In this document: positions 52,517-61,231 of the stretch, one piece after another
How positions within the stretch are numbered: position 1 is the first letter of the stretch
Layout: each line of letters starts with the position of its first letter
Assembly (NCBI RefSeq): GCF_014653695.1
Contig: NZ_BNAR01000010.1
Location: 62,001 to 126,000, forward strand
Direction of reading: 5' to 3'
DNA: 64,000 nt
Origin: Lentzea cavernae
GTDB lineage: Bacteria > Actinomycetota > Actinomycetes > Mycobacteriales > Pseudonocardiaceae
Program-made: the position numbers and the translations under genes
The notes under the pieces: model-generated
What the model saw: the letters and a program-made list of their open reading frames with translations, nothing else
Database searches by the model: none
Told to the model about the DNA's origin: nothing

Positions 52517-52660
52517 GGCGGTGGGGTCCCATCACGAGTCGCGCCACAGCACTTGCTGCACCTGAGTAGGGGTGTCAACTCGACACGCTTTTCGTCGAGT
52601 TGACACCCCTACTCAGGTGTGGCCCGCTCTTGGTGCGGCTTGTGATGGGACCCCACCGCC
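52517..52660. repeat. Nested palindrome: 26-bp perfect inner and 19-bp perfect outer arms
   Basis: Inner arms 52559-52584 and 52594-52619 are exact complements of 26 bp around a 9-nt loop (ACGCTTTTC). Outer arms 52517-52535 and 52642-52660 are exact complements of 19 bp (GGCGGTGGGGTCCCATCAC). Between inner and outer arms about 22 nt do not pair well. The whole can fold as a cruciform or a branched RNA. A terminator, a REP-like or MITE-like element are possible. Confidence 0.7.
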
Positions 52661-52755
52661 GACCGCACCCGACTAACCAACAGGCAGCCGCCCGACGCAA
52701 CAGGCGTGCCATCAACCCACGAACGGCGCAGGCCCCCATCTCAGATTGCCGGGGT

Positions 52756-52772
52756 CTGGGGCAGAGCCCCAG
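52756..52772. repeat. Small GC hairpin resembling an actinobacterial scattered repeat
   Basis: CTGGGGC and GCCCCAG pair around AGA. The context GGGGTCTGGGGCAGAGCCCC is a type of sequence dispersed in many high-GC actinobacterial genomes. It lies in the spacer between the nested palindrome and the rpsA terminator. Confidence 0.4.
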
Positions 52773-52825
52773 GGGAAGCACGCAACGCAACAGACCGCAA
52801 GCAACCCAACCCCAACCCACAAGAC

Positions 52826-52863
52826 GCAAAACGAAAACCCCCACACCCAAAAGGGTGCAGGGG
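52826..52863 (-). terminator. Intrinsic terminator of rpsA
   Basis: On the minus strand CCCCTGCACCC pairs with GGGTGTGGGGG around TTTT and is followed by TTTTCGTTTTGCG. Located 25 nt after the rpsA stop codon. A canonical stem plus T-rich tail. Confidence 0.85.
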
Positions 52864-52887
52864 CCTTCGAACAGCCTAACTAGCGAC

Positions 52888-54378
52888 TCACATGCCGCCC
52901 GACAGCTTCTCCCGCAGAGCAGCAAGCTGCTCGTCGGAAGCCAGCGTGCCACCGGACTGAGCCGGCGCGCCGACGGAAGCGGAAGGAGCGTCGCCACCGG
53001 AGGTGTAGTTGCCCGCACCCTCGGCCGAAGCCTCTTCCTCGGCCTCGGCGGCCTTGCGGATCTGCTTCATGTGGGCCTCGTAACGAGTGTGCGCCTCGGC
53101 GTACTGGCGCTCCCACTCCTCACGCTGCTTGTCGAAGCCCTCGCCCCACTCCTGCGACTCCGGGTCGAAGCCTTCGGGGTAGATGTAGTTGCCCTGGTCG
53201 TCGTACTCGGCGGCCATGCCGTACTGGGTCGGGTCGAACTCGGAGTCGACCGTGAAGCCCTCGTTGGCCTGCTTGAGCGACAGCGAGATGCGGCGACGGT
53301 CGAGGTCGATGTCGATGACCTTGACCATGACGTCGTCGCCGACCTGCACGACCTGCTCCGGGATCTCGACGTGGCGCTCGGCCAGCTCGGAGATGTGGAC
53401 CAGGCCCTCGATGCCCTCGTCCACGCGGACGAACGCGCCGAACGGAACCAGCTTCGTGACCTTGCCCGGCACGATCTGGCCGATCGCGTGGGTGCGGGCG
53501 AACTGGCGCCACGGGTCTTCCTGCGTGGCCTTGAGCGACAGGGAGACGCGCTCGCGCTCCATGTCGACGTCGAGGACCTCGACGGTGACTTCCTGGCCGA
53601 CCTCGACAACCTCGGACGGGTGGTCGATGTGCTTCCAGGACAGCTCCGAGACGTGGACGAGACCGTCGACGCCACCCAGGTCCACGAAGGCACCGAAGTT
53701 GACGATCGAGGACACGACGCCCTTGCGGACCTGGCCCTTCTGCAGCTGGTTGAGGAACTCGCTGCGGACCTCGGACTGGGTCTGCTCGAGCCACGCGCGG
53801 CGGGACAGGACCACGTTGTTGCGGTTCTTGTCCAGCTCGATGATCTTCGCCTCGAGCTCACGGCCGACGTACGGCTGGAGGTCGCGGACGCGACGCATCT
53901 CGACGAGCGAGGCGGGGAGGAAGCCGCGGAGGCCGATGTCGAGGATGAGACCACCCTTGACGACCTCGATGACCGTGCCCTTGACGGGCTCGTCCTTCTC
54001 CTTGAGGGCTTCGATGGTGCCCCACGCGCGCTCGTACTGGGCGCGCTTCTTGGAGAGGATCAGACGGCCTTCCTTGTCCTCCTTCTGGAGAACAAGCGCC
54101 TCGACCTCGTCACCGACCTTGACGACCTCGTTGGGGTCGACGTCGTGCTTGATCGACAGTTCACGCGAGGGGATGACGCCCTCGGTCTTGTAGCCGATGT
54201 CGAGCAGGACCTCGTCCCGGTCGACCTTGACGATCGTGCCCTCAACGATGTCGCCGTCGTTGAAGTACTTGATCGTCGCGTCGATTGCTGCGAGGAAGTC
54301 CTCCTCCGTCCCGATGTCGTTGATCGCGACCTGCTTGGGAGCAGCGGCAACGGGGGCGGTGGTGGTGTCGGTGGACAT
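52888..54378 (-). CDS. rpsA: 30S ribosomal protein S1
   Basis: A 496-aa protein with four S1 domains: about 40-110 (GDIVEGTIVKVDRDEVLLDIGYKTEG), 125-195 (VKGTVIEVVKGGLILDIGLRGFLPAS), 212-283 (VRKGVVSSIVNFGAFVDLGGVDGLVHVSELSW) and 297-368 (VPGKVTKLVPFGAFVRVDEGIEGLVHISELAE). The C-terminal 130 residues are acidic and flexible, ending LASDEQLAALREKLSGGM as in mycobacterial RpsA. It binds mRNA on the ribosome. ATG 54378 (MSTDTTTAPV) is chosen. A strong intrinsic terminator follows. Confidence 0.96.
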   Translation of the reverse strand: MSTDTTTAPVAAAPKQVAINDIGTEEDFLAAIDATIKYFNDGDIVEGTIVKVDRDEVLLDIGYKTEGVIPSRELSIKHDVDPNEVVKVGDEVEALVLQKEDKEGRLILSKKRAQYERAWGTIEALKEKDEPVKGTVIEVVKGGLILDIGLRGFLPASLVEMRRVRDLQPYVGRELEAKIIELDKNRNNVVLSRRAWLEQTQSEVRSEFLNQLQKGQVRKGVVSSIVNFGAFVDLGGVDGLVHVSELSWKHIDHPSEVVEVGQEVTVEVLDVDMERERVSLSLKATQEDPWRQFARTHAIGQIVPGKVTKLVPFGAFVRVDEGIEGLVHISELAERHVEIPEQVVQVGDDVMVKVIDIDLDRRRISLSLKQANEGFTVDSEFDPTQYGMAAEYDDQGNYIYPEGFDPESQEWGEGFDKQREEWERQYAEAHTRYEAHMKQIRKAAEAEEEASAEGAGNYTSGGDAPSASVGAPAQSGGTLASDEQLAALREKLSGGM

Positions 54379-54558
54379 TAGGTAGGTGGCTCCGGTACGG
54401 ATTGGCATCGATGGCTTGGTAGTGGTGCGCGCGCAGCGTCGCAGAGACCTTGAATCCCGACAGTTCTGGATCATGGGCAGCGCTAACCCACTACGCACGC
54501 GATATCGTACGCGGCTGCGAGACCGGCAAGCAAACCAGGCCCCATGTTAAGGAGCAGT

Positions 54559-55392
54559 GTGTCCAACCAGCACGCGAGCGCGGAGCAGGCGCTCGGCACG
54601 ACCGGCATCGTCAAGCGCGGCGCGGACGCCGCCGAGTCGCGGGTGGCGAACCGGATCTGGTGGGACGCGGACGCCGACGACTACCACCGCACGCACGGTG
54701 AGTTCCTGGGTGCGGCGGACTTCGTCTGGTGCCCGGAGGGCCTGCGCGAGGAAGAGGCCCGGTTCCTGGGTGAAATCGCTGGTCAGCGCATCCTGGAGGT
54801 CGGTTGTGGCAGCGCGATGTGCGCGCGCTGGCTCAAGGACAACAAGGCCGACGTCACCGCCTTCGACATCTCCTCGGGCATGCTGCGGCACGCGAAGCGG
54901 AACAACGCCGAGACGGGCATCGACGTGCCTCTCGTGCAGGCCAGCGCCGACCAGCTGCCCTTCCGCGACGACTCCTTCGACGCCGCCTGCAGCGCGTTCG
55001 GCGCCGTGCCGTTCGTGGCGGACGTCCAGGAGGTCTTCAGCGAGGTCGCCCGCGTGTTGCGGCCCGGCGCGCCGTGGGTGTTCGCGGTCAACCACCCGAT
55101 GAGGTGGATCTTCCCCGACGACCCGGGCCCGCTCGGCCTCACCGTCACGCAGTCGTACTTCGACCGCACGCCCTATGTAGAGGTGGACGACGAGGGCAAG
55201 GCGACCTACGTCGAGCACCACCGCACGCTCGGCGACTACGTCCGCGCGCTCACGAACACCGGTTTCGTGCTCGAGGACCTGGTGGAGCCGGAGTGGCCGA
55301 AGGGCCACACCCGCAACTGGGGCCAGTGGAGCCCCCTGCGCGGCAAGCTCTTCCCCGGCACCGCGATCTTCCGGACCCGCCTGACGTCGTAA
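54559..55392 (+). CDS. Class I SAM-dependent methyltransferase
   Basis: A 277-aa protein. SAM motif I is ILEVGCGSAMCARWL, followed by VTAFDISSGML and DDSFDAACSAFGAVPF. The N-terminal RIWWDADADDYHRTHGEFLGAADFVWCPEGLREEEA is conserved in an actinobacterial subgroup often found next to rpsA. Substrate unknown. GTG 54559 follows AAGGAG with 4-nt spacing; the ATG at 54544 would place the SD inside the gene. It is divergent to rpsA. Confidence 0.85.
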   Translation: MSNQHASAEQALGTTGIVKRGADAAESRVANRIWWDADADDYHRTHGEFLGAADFVWCPEGLREEEARFLGEIAGQRILEVGCGSAMCARWLKDNKADVTAFDISSGMLRHAKRNNAETGIDVPLVQASADQLPFRDDSFDAACSAFGAVPFVADVQEVFSEVARVLRPGAPWVFAVNHPMRWIFPDDPGPLGLTVTQSYFDRTPYVEVDDEGKATYVEHHRTLGDYVRALTNTGFVLEDLVEPEWPKGHTRNWGQWSPLRGKLFPGTAIFRTRLTS

Positions 55393-55403
55393 CCTCACGT
55401 GCC

Positions 55404-56324
55404 ATGACCTCGGCACGCGGACTAGTGGCGGCCCAGTCAGCCCGGTTCGCCTCACTGGACCCGTTGCTCCCACCCGCCACCGAACCTCCCGCGGACGGTC
55501 ACGTCCTCACGGCGGCGTTGGCGGACGGCACGCGTGTCGCCGGTGTCGTCAGCCACGAGACCTTCGAACCGCACTCGGTCACGCGGCTGTGGTCGGCGGC
55601 GGAGGTGTGGGAGATGCTGCCGCTGGTCGGCGGCTCACAGGGCATGGACGCGCTGCTCACGCGCTTCCGCCGGTACCTCGACACGCAGGACGTGCACGAG
55701 GACACGGCGTGCGTGGTGCATTGGCCGAGCCGCGACACGAAGGCCGCACGGGCGTTCCTCGACCACGGGCTCGTACCGCTGTCGGTGCTCACCGTGCGCT
55801 TGAGGACGCCGGCGCAGCACGTCTCGCGCACGCTCACCATTCGCCGAGCCACTCCGAACGACCTGGAGACGGTTCTCGAACTGTCGCTCGCGGAGCTGGA
55901 GTACTCCTCCAACGTCGGCTCGACGGTCGTGCGCGAGAACGCCGCCCACGTGAAGCGCCGCGCACTCACCGAACGCCTCAAGAACGCGAGCCCGATCTGG
56001 CTCGCCGAACGCGACGGCATCGCGGTGGCGCTCGCCGAGTGCGCGATCGTGTCGTCCGAACCCGGCACCGCGGCGGCCGCGCGGCTCCCCCGCGGCCGCT
56101 GGGGGTACGTGAACTGCGTCTCCGTGCTCCCCGGTGCCCGCGGCACGGGCATCGGCCAGCAGCTCCTCGCCCACGCCCACCAGGAGCTCCACCGCATGGG
56201 CACGGTCGGCACGTACCTCTACTACAACCCGCCGAACCCCCTGAGCAGCGTGTTCTGGCCCCGTCAGGGCTACCGGCCGCTGTGGACCGTCTGGGAAGTA
56301 CGCCCCGCCTCAGCCCTTAGGTGA
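55404..56324 (+). CDS. GNAT-family N-acetyltransferase (two-domain)
   Basis: A 306-aa protein. The C-terminal half is a GNAT: TIRRATPNDLETVLELSLAELEYSS, YVNCVSVLPGARGTGIGQQLLAHAHQEL (acetyl-CoA loop R-G-T-G-I-G), YLYYNPPNPLSSVFWPRQGYRPLW. The N-terminal half is a weaker GNAT-like copy, as in two-domain acetyltransferases. The acceptor is unknown. It starts 11 bp after the methyltransferase gene, with TAACCT 8 nt upstream of ATG 55404, so both read-through and a leaderless own transcript are possible. Confidence 0.8.
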   Translation: MTSARGLVAAQSARFASLDPLLPPATEPPADGHVLTAALADGTRVAGVVSHETFEPHSVTRLWSAAEVWEMLPLVGGSQGMDALLTRFRRYLDTQDVHEDTACVVHWPSRDTKAARAFLDHGLVPLSVLTVRLRTPAQHVSRTLTIRRATPNDLETVLELSLAELEYSSNVGSTVVRENAAHVKRRALTERLKNASPIWLAERDGIAVALAECAIVSSEPGTAAAARLPRGRWGYVNCVSVLPGARGTGIGQQLLAHAHQELHRMGTVGTYLYYNPPNPLSSVFWPRQGYRPLWTVWEVRPASALR

Positions 56325-56369
56325 CCTATGTCCGAGTTGCCACGGGGAGAGGACTGGAGGAGAATTTGT

Positions 56370-56383
56370 ACTGACCGGTCAGT
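56370..56383 (+). promoter_or_regulatory. TetR-type operator of the YhgE/Pip operon
   Basis: The perfect 14-bp palindrome ACTGACCGGTCAGT lies 20 nt upstream of GTG 56403 and overlaps TTTAAA, a plausible -10. The TetR gene is third in the operon, so it probably represses its own promoter. Confidence 0.65.
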
Positions 56384-56402
56384 TTAAAAGGAAGGTAAAG
56401 CC

Positions 56403-57035
56403 GTGGAGATCCACGCCAGTCGCGCAGGCGTCAACGGGGGCCATGGTCCCCTGCTCCGGCCGACTTCGCTGAGCGTGAAGCCCGGTGAGCTGACCCTGGT
56501 CGCGGGCGAGCCCGGTGGCGGGCACACGGCGCTCGCGCTCCTGCTCTCCGGCCGCATGAAGCCGTCGACGGGCACGGTGTCGCCGGACGCGAAGACGCTG
56601 CGCAAGCGCGTCGTGCTGGTCGACGCCCCGGAGGTCAACGAGCCGGAGGAGGCGCTGACGCTGTCCGCCGTCGTCGGCGAGGAGCTCGCGATGAACCGCA
56701 TGCCCTCCGGCAAGAAGGCGGTGCACGACTGGTTGGTGGAGCACGCCGCCGATGAGCACGCGGACAAGCGCTTCGAGCACGTCCCGGCACAGACGCGGTG
56801 CGCGGTGATGCTCGACCTGGCCGCCGCCCGCCCCGGCGTCACGGCGCTGGTCCTCGACTGCCCCGACCGCTACCACCCGAACCCGCGCGAGTGGTTCGCA
56901 CTGGCCCACGACTTCGTGACCCCCGAACGGTCCGTCGTCGTCCTGTGCTCGAACTCCTCGGCCCACATCCTCGACATCCCGCACGCGCGCCTTGGTGAGG
57001 ACAACGACGACACCAAGATGGAGATCCCCGCATGA
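56403..57035 (+). CDS. Degenerate ABC-type ATPase
   Basis: A 210-aa protein with the overall layout of an ABC ATPase but altered motifs. Walker A is GEPGGGHT (35-42) with His41 in place of Lys; Walker B is ALVLDCPD with Asp152 but a Cys instead of the catalytic Glu; no LSGGQ signature is seen. So ATP binding is doubtful and hydrolysis unlikely. It may act as a regulatory or coupling subunit for the next gene, the YhgE/Pip membrane protein, with which it overlaps by 4 bp (ATGA). GTG 56403 follows GGAAGG. Confidence 0.65.
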   Translation: MEIHASRAGVNGGHGPLLRPTSLSVKPGELTLVAGEPGGGHTALALLLSGRMKPSTGTVSPDAKTLRKRVVLVDAPEVNEPEEALTLSAVVGEELAMNRMPSGKKAVHDWLVEHAADEHADKRFEHVPAQTRCAVMLDLAAARPGVTALVLDCPDRYHPNPREWFALAHDFVTPERSVVVLCSNSSAHILDIPHARLGEDNDDTKMEIPA

Positions 57036-58948
57036 GCGCCCTTCGCATGGCCTTCAACGAGCTCCGCCGGATCACCTCCGGCAAGCTCCCCAAGCTCGCC
57101 GTCCTGGCCCTGGCGCTCGTGCCCCTGCTGTACGCGTCGCTGTACCTCTACGCCAACAAGGACCCGTACGCGAACCTGAACCACGTGCCCGCCGCACTGG
57201 TCGTCAAGGACAAGGGCGCCAAGGACCTCAACGCGGGCAAGGACGTCGCCGACGAACTGCTGACGGGCAAGAAGTTCAACTGGAAGGTCGTCGACGACGC
57301 CGACGAGGGCGTCCGCAAGGGCGACTACATCTTCGCCCTCACGCTGCCGGAGGACTTTTCCGAGGCGCTCACGTCCGCGGAGCAGAACAAGCCTCGCCAG
57401 GGCGTGCTGACCCTGACGACCAACGACGCCAACAACTACCTGGGCTCCACGATCGCGAACCAGGTCGTCTCCGAGGTGCGCCGCGCGGTGACCGCGAAGG
57501 TGTCCACCGAGGCCGCCGACAAGCTGCTGCTCGGCTTCTCCACGATCCGCCAGGAGACCACCAAGGCCGTCGACGGCGCCACGCAGCTCGCGGACGGCAG
57601 CGCGACGTTGCGCGACAAGCTCGGCGAGCTCGACGGCGGCGTCCAGCAGCTCTCCACGGGCGCGGTGACGGCGGCGAACGGCGCCGCGCAACTCCGCGAC
57701 GGCACGCACGAGCTCCGCTCGCAGACCGCGGTGCTGCCCGAGGGCGCGAAGAAGATCGCCGACGGCGCACGTCAGGTCGCGACCGGCAACGAGACCGCCG
57801 CGACCCAGGCCGAGGAGTACGCGAAGAAGGCCCAGGCCCTCGTCGGCGCGCTCGACCAGGTCAACGGCGACATCGCGGCCCGGCTGCGCGCGGCGGGCTT
57901 CACCGAGGACCAGGTCCAGGACGTGATGGCCACGCTCGGCCAGGTCCGCAAGCCCGTCGACGACGCGAACGGCAAGGTCCAGGGCGCCGCCGGCGACCTG
58001 CGCAAGCTCGCGACCGGCGCGGACCAGGTGGCCGACGGCGCCGAGCAGCTCTCGTCGAAGATGCCCGGCCTGGTCGCCGGCGTCGTCAAGCTCGACGACG
58101 GCGCCACGAAGCTCGCCGACGGCAACGCCCAGCTCCGCGACGGACTGCAGAAGGCGGCGACCGGAACGCCGCAGCTCAAGGACGGCGCCGCGAAGGTGGC
58201 CGACGGCTCGGCCCAGCTGCGCGACGGCCTGTCCGGCGGCGTGAACAAGATCCCGAACCAGGACGACCCGACCCGCGCCGCCATCGCGCAGGCGATCGGC
58301 GACCCGGTGGCGGTCCGCGGCCTGTCCCAGACGAAGGCCGCCACGTACGGCGCGGGCCTGGCCCCGTTCTTCCTGGGCCTCGCGACGTGGATCGGCGCGT
58401 TCGTGCTCTTCCTGCTGCTGCGCCCGCTCTCACGCCGTGCGCTCGCCGCCGGTCAGTCGGCGCTCAGGGTCGCGGTGGGCGGCTGGCTGCCGGGTGCGTT
58501 GCTCGGCATCGTGCAGGTGCTCGTGATGTTCACAGTCGTGCGGTTCGTGGTGGACATCGAGCCGTCGAACCCCATCGGCACGTTCGGGTTCCTCGCGCTG
58601 ATGTCGCTGACGTTCGTGGCGATCCTGCACGCGCTGAACGCCGCGTTCGGCGCCGTCGGCAAGTTCCTGGGGCTGATCCTGCTGATCCTGCAGCTGGTCA
58701 GCGCGGGTGGCACGTTCCCGTGGCAGACCATCCCGGTGCCGCTGTACCCGCTGCACTACGGCCTGCCGATGGGCTACGCGGTCGACGGTCTGCGCCACCT
58801 GATGTACGGCGGTGACCTCGGCAGCGTCGGAAAGGACGCGCTGATCCTTCTCGCCTGGCTGCTCGGAGCCCTAGCCTTGACGTCCGTGGCGGCCTACAAG
58901 CAGCGCGTGTGGACAGCGTCCAAGCTGAAGCCGGAGCTCGTGCTGTGA
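57032..58948 (+). CDS. YhgE/Pip-domain membrane protein
   Basis: A 638-aa protein. An N-terminal membrane helix (about 22-42) precedes a 340-residue extracytoplasmic region with heptad-like helices and repeated ADG and LxDG motifs (TQLADGSATLRDKL, AAQLRDGTHELRS, GATKLADGNAQLRDGL). The C-terminal 230 residues have five to six membrane helices in ABC-2-like arrangement. The family includes phage infection protein Pip and is related to EsaA/YueB of Firmicutes type VII secretion. Its function is unknown. Coupled to the degenerate ATPase and the TetR gene. Confidence 0.82.
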   Translation: MSALRMAFNELRRITSGKLPKLAVLALALVPLLYASLYLYANKDPYANLNHVPAALVVKDKGAKDLNAGKDVADELLTGKKFNWKVVDDADEGVRKGDYIFALTLPEDFSEALTSAEQNKPRQGVLTLTTNDANNYLGSTIANQVVSEVRRAVTAKVSTEAADKLLLGFSTIRQETTKAVDGATQLADGSATLRDKLGELDGGVQQLSTGAVTAANGAAQLRDGTHELRSQTAVLPEGAKKIADGARQVATGNETAATQAEEYAKKAQALVGALDQVNGDIAARLRAAGFTEDQVQDVMATLGQVRKPVDDANGKVQGAAGDLRKLATGADQVADGAEQLSSKMPGLVAGVVKLDDGATKLADGNAQLRDGLQKAATGTPQLKDGAAKVADGSAQLRDGLSGGVNKIPNQDDPTRAAIAQAIGDPVAVRGLSQTKAATYGAGLAPFFLGLATWIGAFVLFLLLRPLSRRALAAGQSALRVAVGGWLPGALLGIVQVLVMFTVVRFVVDIEPSNPIGTFGFLALMSLTFVAILHALNAAFGAVGKFLGLILLILQLVSAGGTFPWQTIPVPLYPLHYGLPMGYAVDGLRHLMYGGDLGSVGKDALILLAWLLGALALTSVAAYKQRVWTASKLKPELVL

Positions 58949-59520
58949 GCGCGCGGACGACGGCGACCAAGCAGAAGCTCTTCGACGCGGCGTTGAAGCT
59001 CGTCGGCGAACGGGGCGCGGCCTCCGTGACCGTCGACGAGATCGCCGCGGAGGCGGGCGTCGCCAAGGGCACGATCTACTACAACTTCGCCTCGAAGGAC
59101 GCCCTGGTCGAAGCGCTGCTGCACCACGGCGTGGAGATCCTCGCGGGCCGGCTGCGGTCCGCGGAGGGCTCCGAGGACTCGCTCGAGGCGCTGGTCGACG
59201 AGATGCTCGGCTTCTGGGCCGAGTACCCGGCGTTCGGCCAGCTGCTCGTCTCGGAGCTGTGGCGCACACCGGGCCAATGGCACGGCACTCTCTCGTTGCT
59301 GCGCGACGACATCGTGTCGATCGTGCGCGGTCAGATGAAGCGCCTGTCCGACGCCGGCCGCCTGCCGGAGGGCGTGGAGGTCGGCACCGCGTCGGCGGCG
59401 TTGTTCGGCACGTTGCTCGTGATCGCACTCGACTGGCAGGTGTTCCAGCCGGAGCGGTCGCGGGCGGAGGTGCGGGAGTCGGTCATGTTGCTGGTGCGGG
59501 GCATGCGCTCGGCGCGCTGA
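58945..59520 (+). CDS. TetR-family transcriptional regulator
   Basis: A 191-aa TetR repressor. HTH: KQKLFDAALKLVGERGAASVTVDEIAAEAGVAKGTIYYNFASKDALVEALL, with the full GTIYYNF recognition helix. The C-terminal domain is a TetR_C with WRTPGQWHGTLS. GTG 58945 overlaps the YhgE/Pip stop (GTGA). It likely binds the palindrome at 56370 and responds to an unknown ligand, perhaps a membrane-active compound. Confidence 0.88.
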   Translation: MSARTTATKQKLFDAALKLVGERGAASVTVDEIAAEAGVAKGTIYYNFASKDALVEALLHHGVEILAGRLRSAEGSEDSLEALVDEMLGFWAEYPAFGQLLVSELWRTPGQWHGTLSLLRDDIVSIVRGQMKRLSDAGRLPEGVEVGTASAALFGTLLVIALDWQVFQPERSRAEVRESVMLLVRGMRSAR

Positions 59521-59588
59521 CCGGACGACCCGATCGAGCGATGCGTTTGACCGAGCGGGGCCAAAACCCCGCCGGTACGAACGAAGAC

Positions 59589-60041
59589 ATGCCGAAACTC
59601 CTGAGCATCGCCGCCGTCCTGCTCGCGACCGCCGCCCTCACCGCGTCCCCGGCGCTGGCGGACCCCGAGCCCGTGAAGGCCACCGCCGACTTCCAGGAAG
59701 CGCTGTTCACCCCGGTCGACGGAGTCCTCGACCTCGTGGAGACACCCGAGGGCATCAAGGTCACCGGCACGTTCCAGAAGGGCTTCTCCTCGGACCTGCC
59801 GTCGGACTACCAGCTCCTGGTCCTCGACAACGCCGAGGTGATCGTCGACTTCACGAAGGAGTTCCAGGAGGTCGCCGAGATCAAGGCGGCGGAGGTCGCG
59901 GAGTTCGAGTTCGTCACCGAGACCAAGCAGAAGATCGCGGACATCCGCAACGAGGACGTGGTGGTCCGCCAGCTCGCGACCGTGGCCGCCGGCATCGAGG
60001 TGCAGGCGGAGATCGGCCGGGCCAAGATCCAGAAGGGCTGA
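59589..60041 (+). CDS. Small secreted protein, unknown function
   Basis: A 150-aa protein with signal peptide (MPKLLSIAAVLLATAALTASPALA, cleavage after about residue 24). The mature part is acidic and helical (VEVAEIKAAEVAEFEFVTETK-like pattern) with a short beta section (GIKVTGTFQKGF). No family was recognised. A small hairpin (GCGGGG, CCAAAA, CCCCGC at 59555-59572) precedes it and may end the TetR operon. Confidence 0.6.
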   Translation: MPKLLSIAAVLLATAALTASPALADPEPVKATADFQEALFTPVDGVLDLVETPEGIKVTGTFQKGFSSDLPSDYQLLVLDNAEVIVDFTKEFQEVAEIKAAEVAEFEFVTETKQKIADIRNEDVVVRQLATVAAGIEVQAEIGRAKIQKG

Positions 60042-60045
60042 GAGC

Positions 60046-60558
60046 TCAGCGGGCGTCCTCGTGGTGCAGCGAGGGCGCCCGTCCTTCCAGCCCTCGTTCG
60101 ACGGCTTCCAGCACCGCACGGTTCGTGCGCACCATCGCGTCGTGGGTGAAGTGGCCGAGAAGGATCTGCTGCGTCGGGTGCGGGAGCACGGGGTCGGGCA
60201 CAGGCGCGGACGTGTGCACCTCCACCACCGGCGCTCCTTCGGCGAGAAGGTGCCGCACGGAGTTGAGCACGCTCACGCGGTAGTTGTCGTGCACCCACGC
60301 CACCAGCAGGTTCACCAGGTGGCCTTCGAGCTCGTACTCGACCTCCGACGTGAGCTTCGCGGGATCGGCCCAGTCGGCGCGGACCCACGTCGGCCGGTGG
60401 CCCCGTGAGATCGACGCGCGCGCCGCCCGTCCCGGCCCGTCGTCGGCCATGAGCGGCTGTCTGCGCGAGGGCAGCACCACCCGCCAGCCGCGTGCCACGA
60501 GCCGGCCCGCACATCCGGCCAGCATGCCTGTCCCGCCGAGCACCAGTGCCGTTCTCAC
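60046..60558 (-). CDS. SDR-like Rossmann protein
   Basis: A 170-aa protein: VRTALVLGGTGMLAGCAGRLVARGWRVVLPSRR contains the G-x-x-G-x-L Rossmann motif of short-chain dehydrogenase relatives, followed by HDNYRVSVLNSVRHLL and VEVHTSAP. The catalytic Tyr-Lys of SDRs is not evident, so it may bind NADP without classic activity. GTG 60558 overlaps the stop of the kinase gene (GTGA), so the two are coupled. Confidence 0.6.
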   Translation of the reverse strand: MRTALVLGGTGMLAGCAGRLVARGWRVVLPSRRQPLMADDGPGRAARASISRGHRPTWVRADWADPAKLTSEVEYELEGHLVNLLVAWVHDNYRVSVLNSVRHLLAEGAPVVEVHTSAPVPDPVLPHPTQQILLGHFTHDAMVRTNRAVLEAVERGLEGRAPSLHHEDAR

Positions 60559-61127
60559 CGAGCACGCTCCTCCCCGACCGAGGCGAGCGGTCCCGAGAGC
60601 CACCGCTCCACCTGCCACTGCCCGCGCAACCGCACAACCACGACGTCGTCGACCAGGGCGAGCACCCTGGCCCTGTTGCGCCGGTAGCTCTTCCAGCCCC
60701 ACCGCAGGATGTGCTCGGGGTCGGTGAAGGCCGACCACAGCGACCGTTCCCGGTTACCGTTCCACAACTCCACGCCCGCCGCGCGACGCCGGACGGTCCG
60801 GCTCACCAGCCGTCCCATCACGACGGGGAACAGGTGGTCGAGCCACACCACCGTGTCCGCCCGCGCGAGCAACGCGGGCCGCGCCGCCTTGTACTGGTAC
60901 TCGGTGACCCAGTGGTCCTCCCGCGCGAACGCCACCACCTCGGCCAGGAACTCCGGCCGGGGCGTCCACCGCGGACCCCAGTAGAGACTGTCCAGCTCGA
61001 CCCGGCGCAGGTCGTGCTGCTCGGCGATGCGCAGGCAGAGCGTCGACTTGCCGGACCCGGCGTTGCCGGCGACGAGGACGCGCCGGGGCACGTGCGGCAG
61101 CGGATCAGCTGGTCCGAGCAACGGCAT
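60555..61127 (-). CDS. P-loop kinase (adenylate-kinase-like, FlaR/topology modulation type)
   Basis: A 190-aa NTPase. Walker A is VLVAGNAGSGKSTLCLRIA (about 17-35), followed by RVELDSLYWGPRWTPRPEFLAEV, WVTEYQYKAARPALLARADTVVWLDHLF (Walker B-like), and WKSYRRNRARVLALV. It fits the small P-loop family annotated as topology modulation protein or FlaR, related to adenylate and shikimate kinases. The substrate is unknown. It overlaps the SDR-like gene by 4 bp. Confidence 0.75.
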   Translation of the reverse strand: MPLLGPADPLPHVPRRVLVAGNAGSGKSTLCLRIAEQHDLRRVELDSLYWGPRWTPRPEFLAEVVAFAREDHWVTEYQYKAARPALLARADTVVWLDHLFPVVMGRLVSRTVRRRAAGVELWNGNRERSLWSAFTDPEHILRWGWKSYRRNRARVLALVDDVVVVRLRGQWQVERWLSGPLASVGEERAR

Positions 61128-61184
61128 CGAGCCAGGCTAGCGGCCAGGTCCCCCGGGCGAGAACCCAGTGCTGGCAACAAAAAA

Positions 61185-61220
61185 CCGCAGGGCCCCCGGG
61201 AAGTCCCGGGGGCCCTGCGG
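61185..61220 (-). terminator. Strong intrinsic terminator of the cold-shock gene
   Basis: A perfect 16-bp stem (CCGCAGGGCCCCCGGG and its complement) with a 4-nt loop, followed on the minus strand by TTTTTTG. It lies 12 nt after the cold-shock gene stop. Confidence 0.92.
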
Positions 61221-61231
61221 GTGAAACAACG

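Noticed and set aside
52059..52547. Minus-strand frame extending the lipoprotein region
   Set aside because: Arg/Leu/Ala-rich with no domain; it runs through the lipoprotein gene in another frame and through the purine-skewed spacer.
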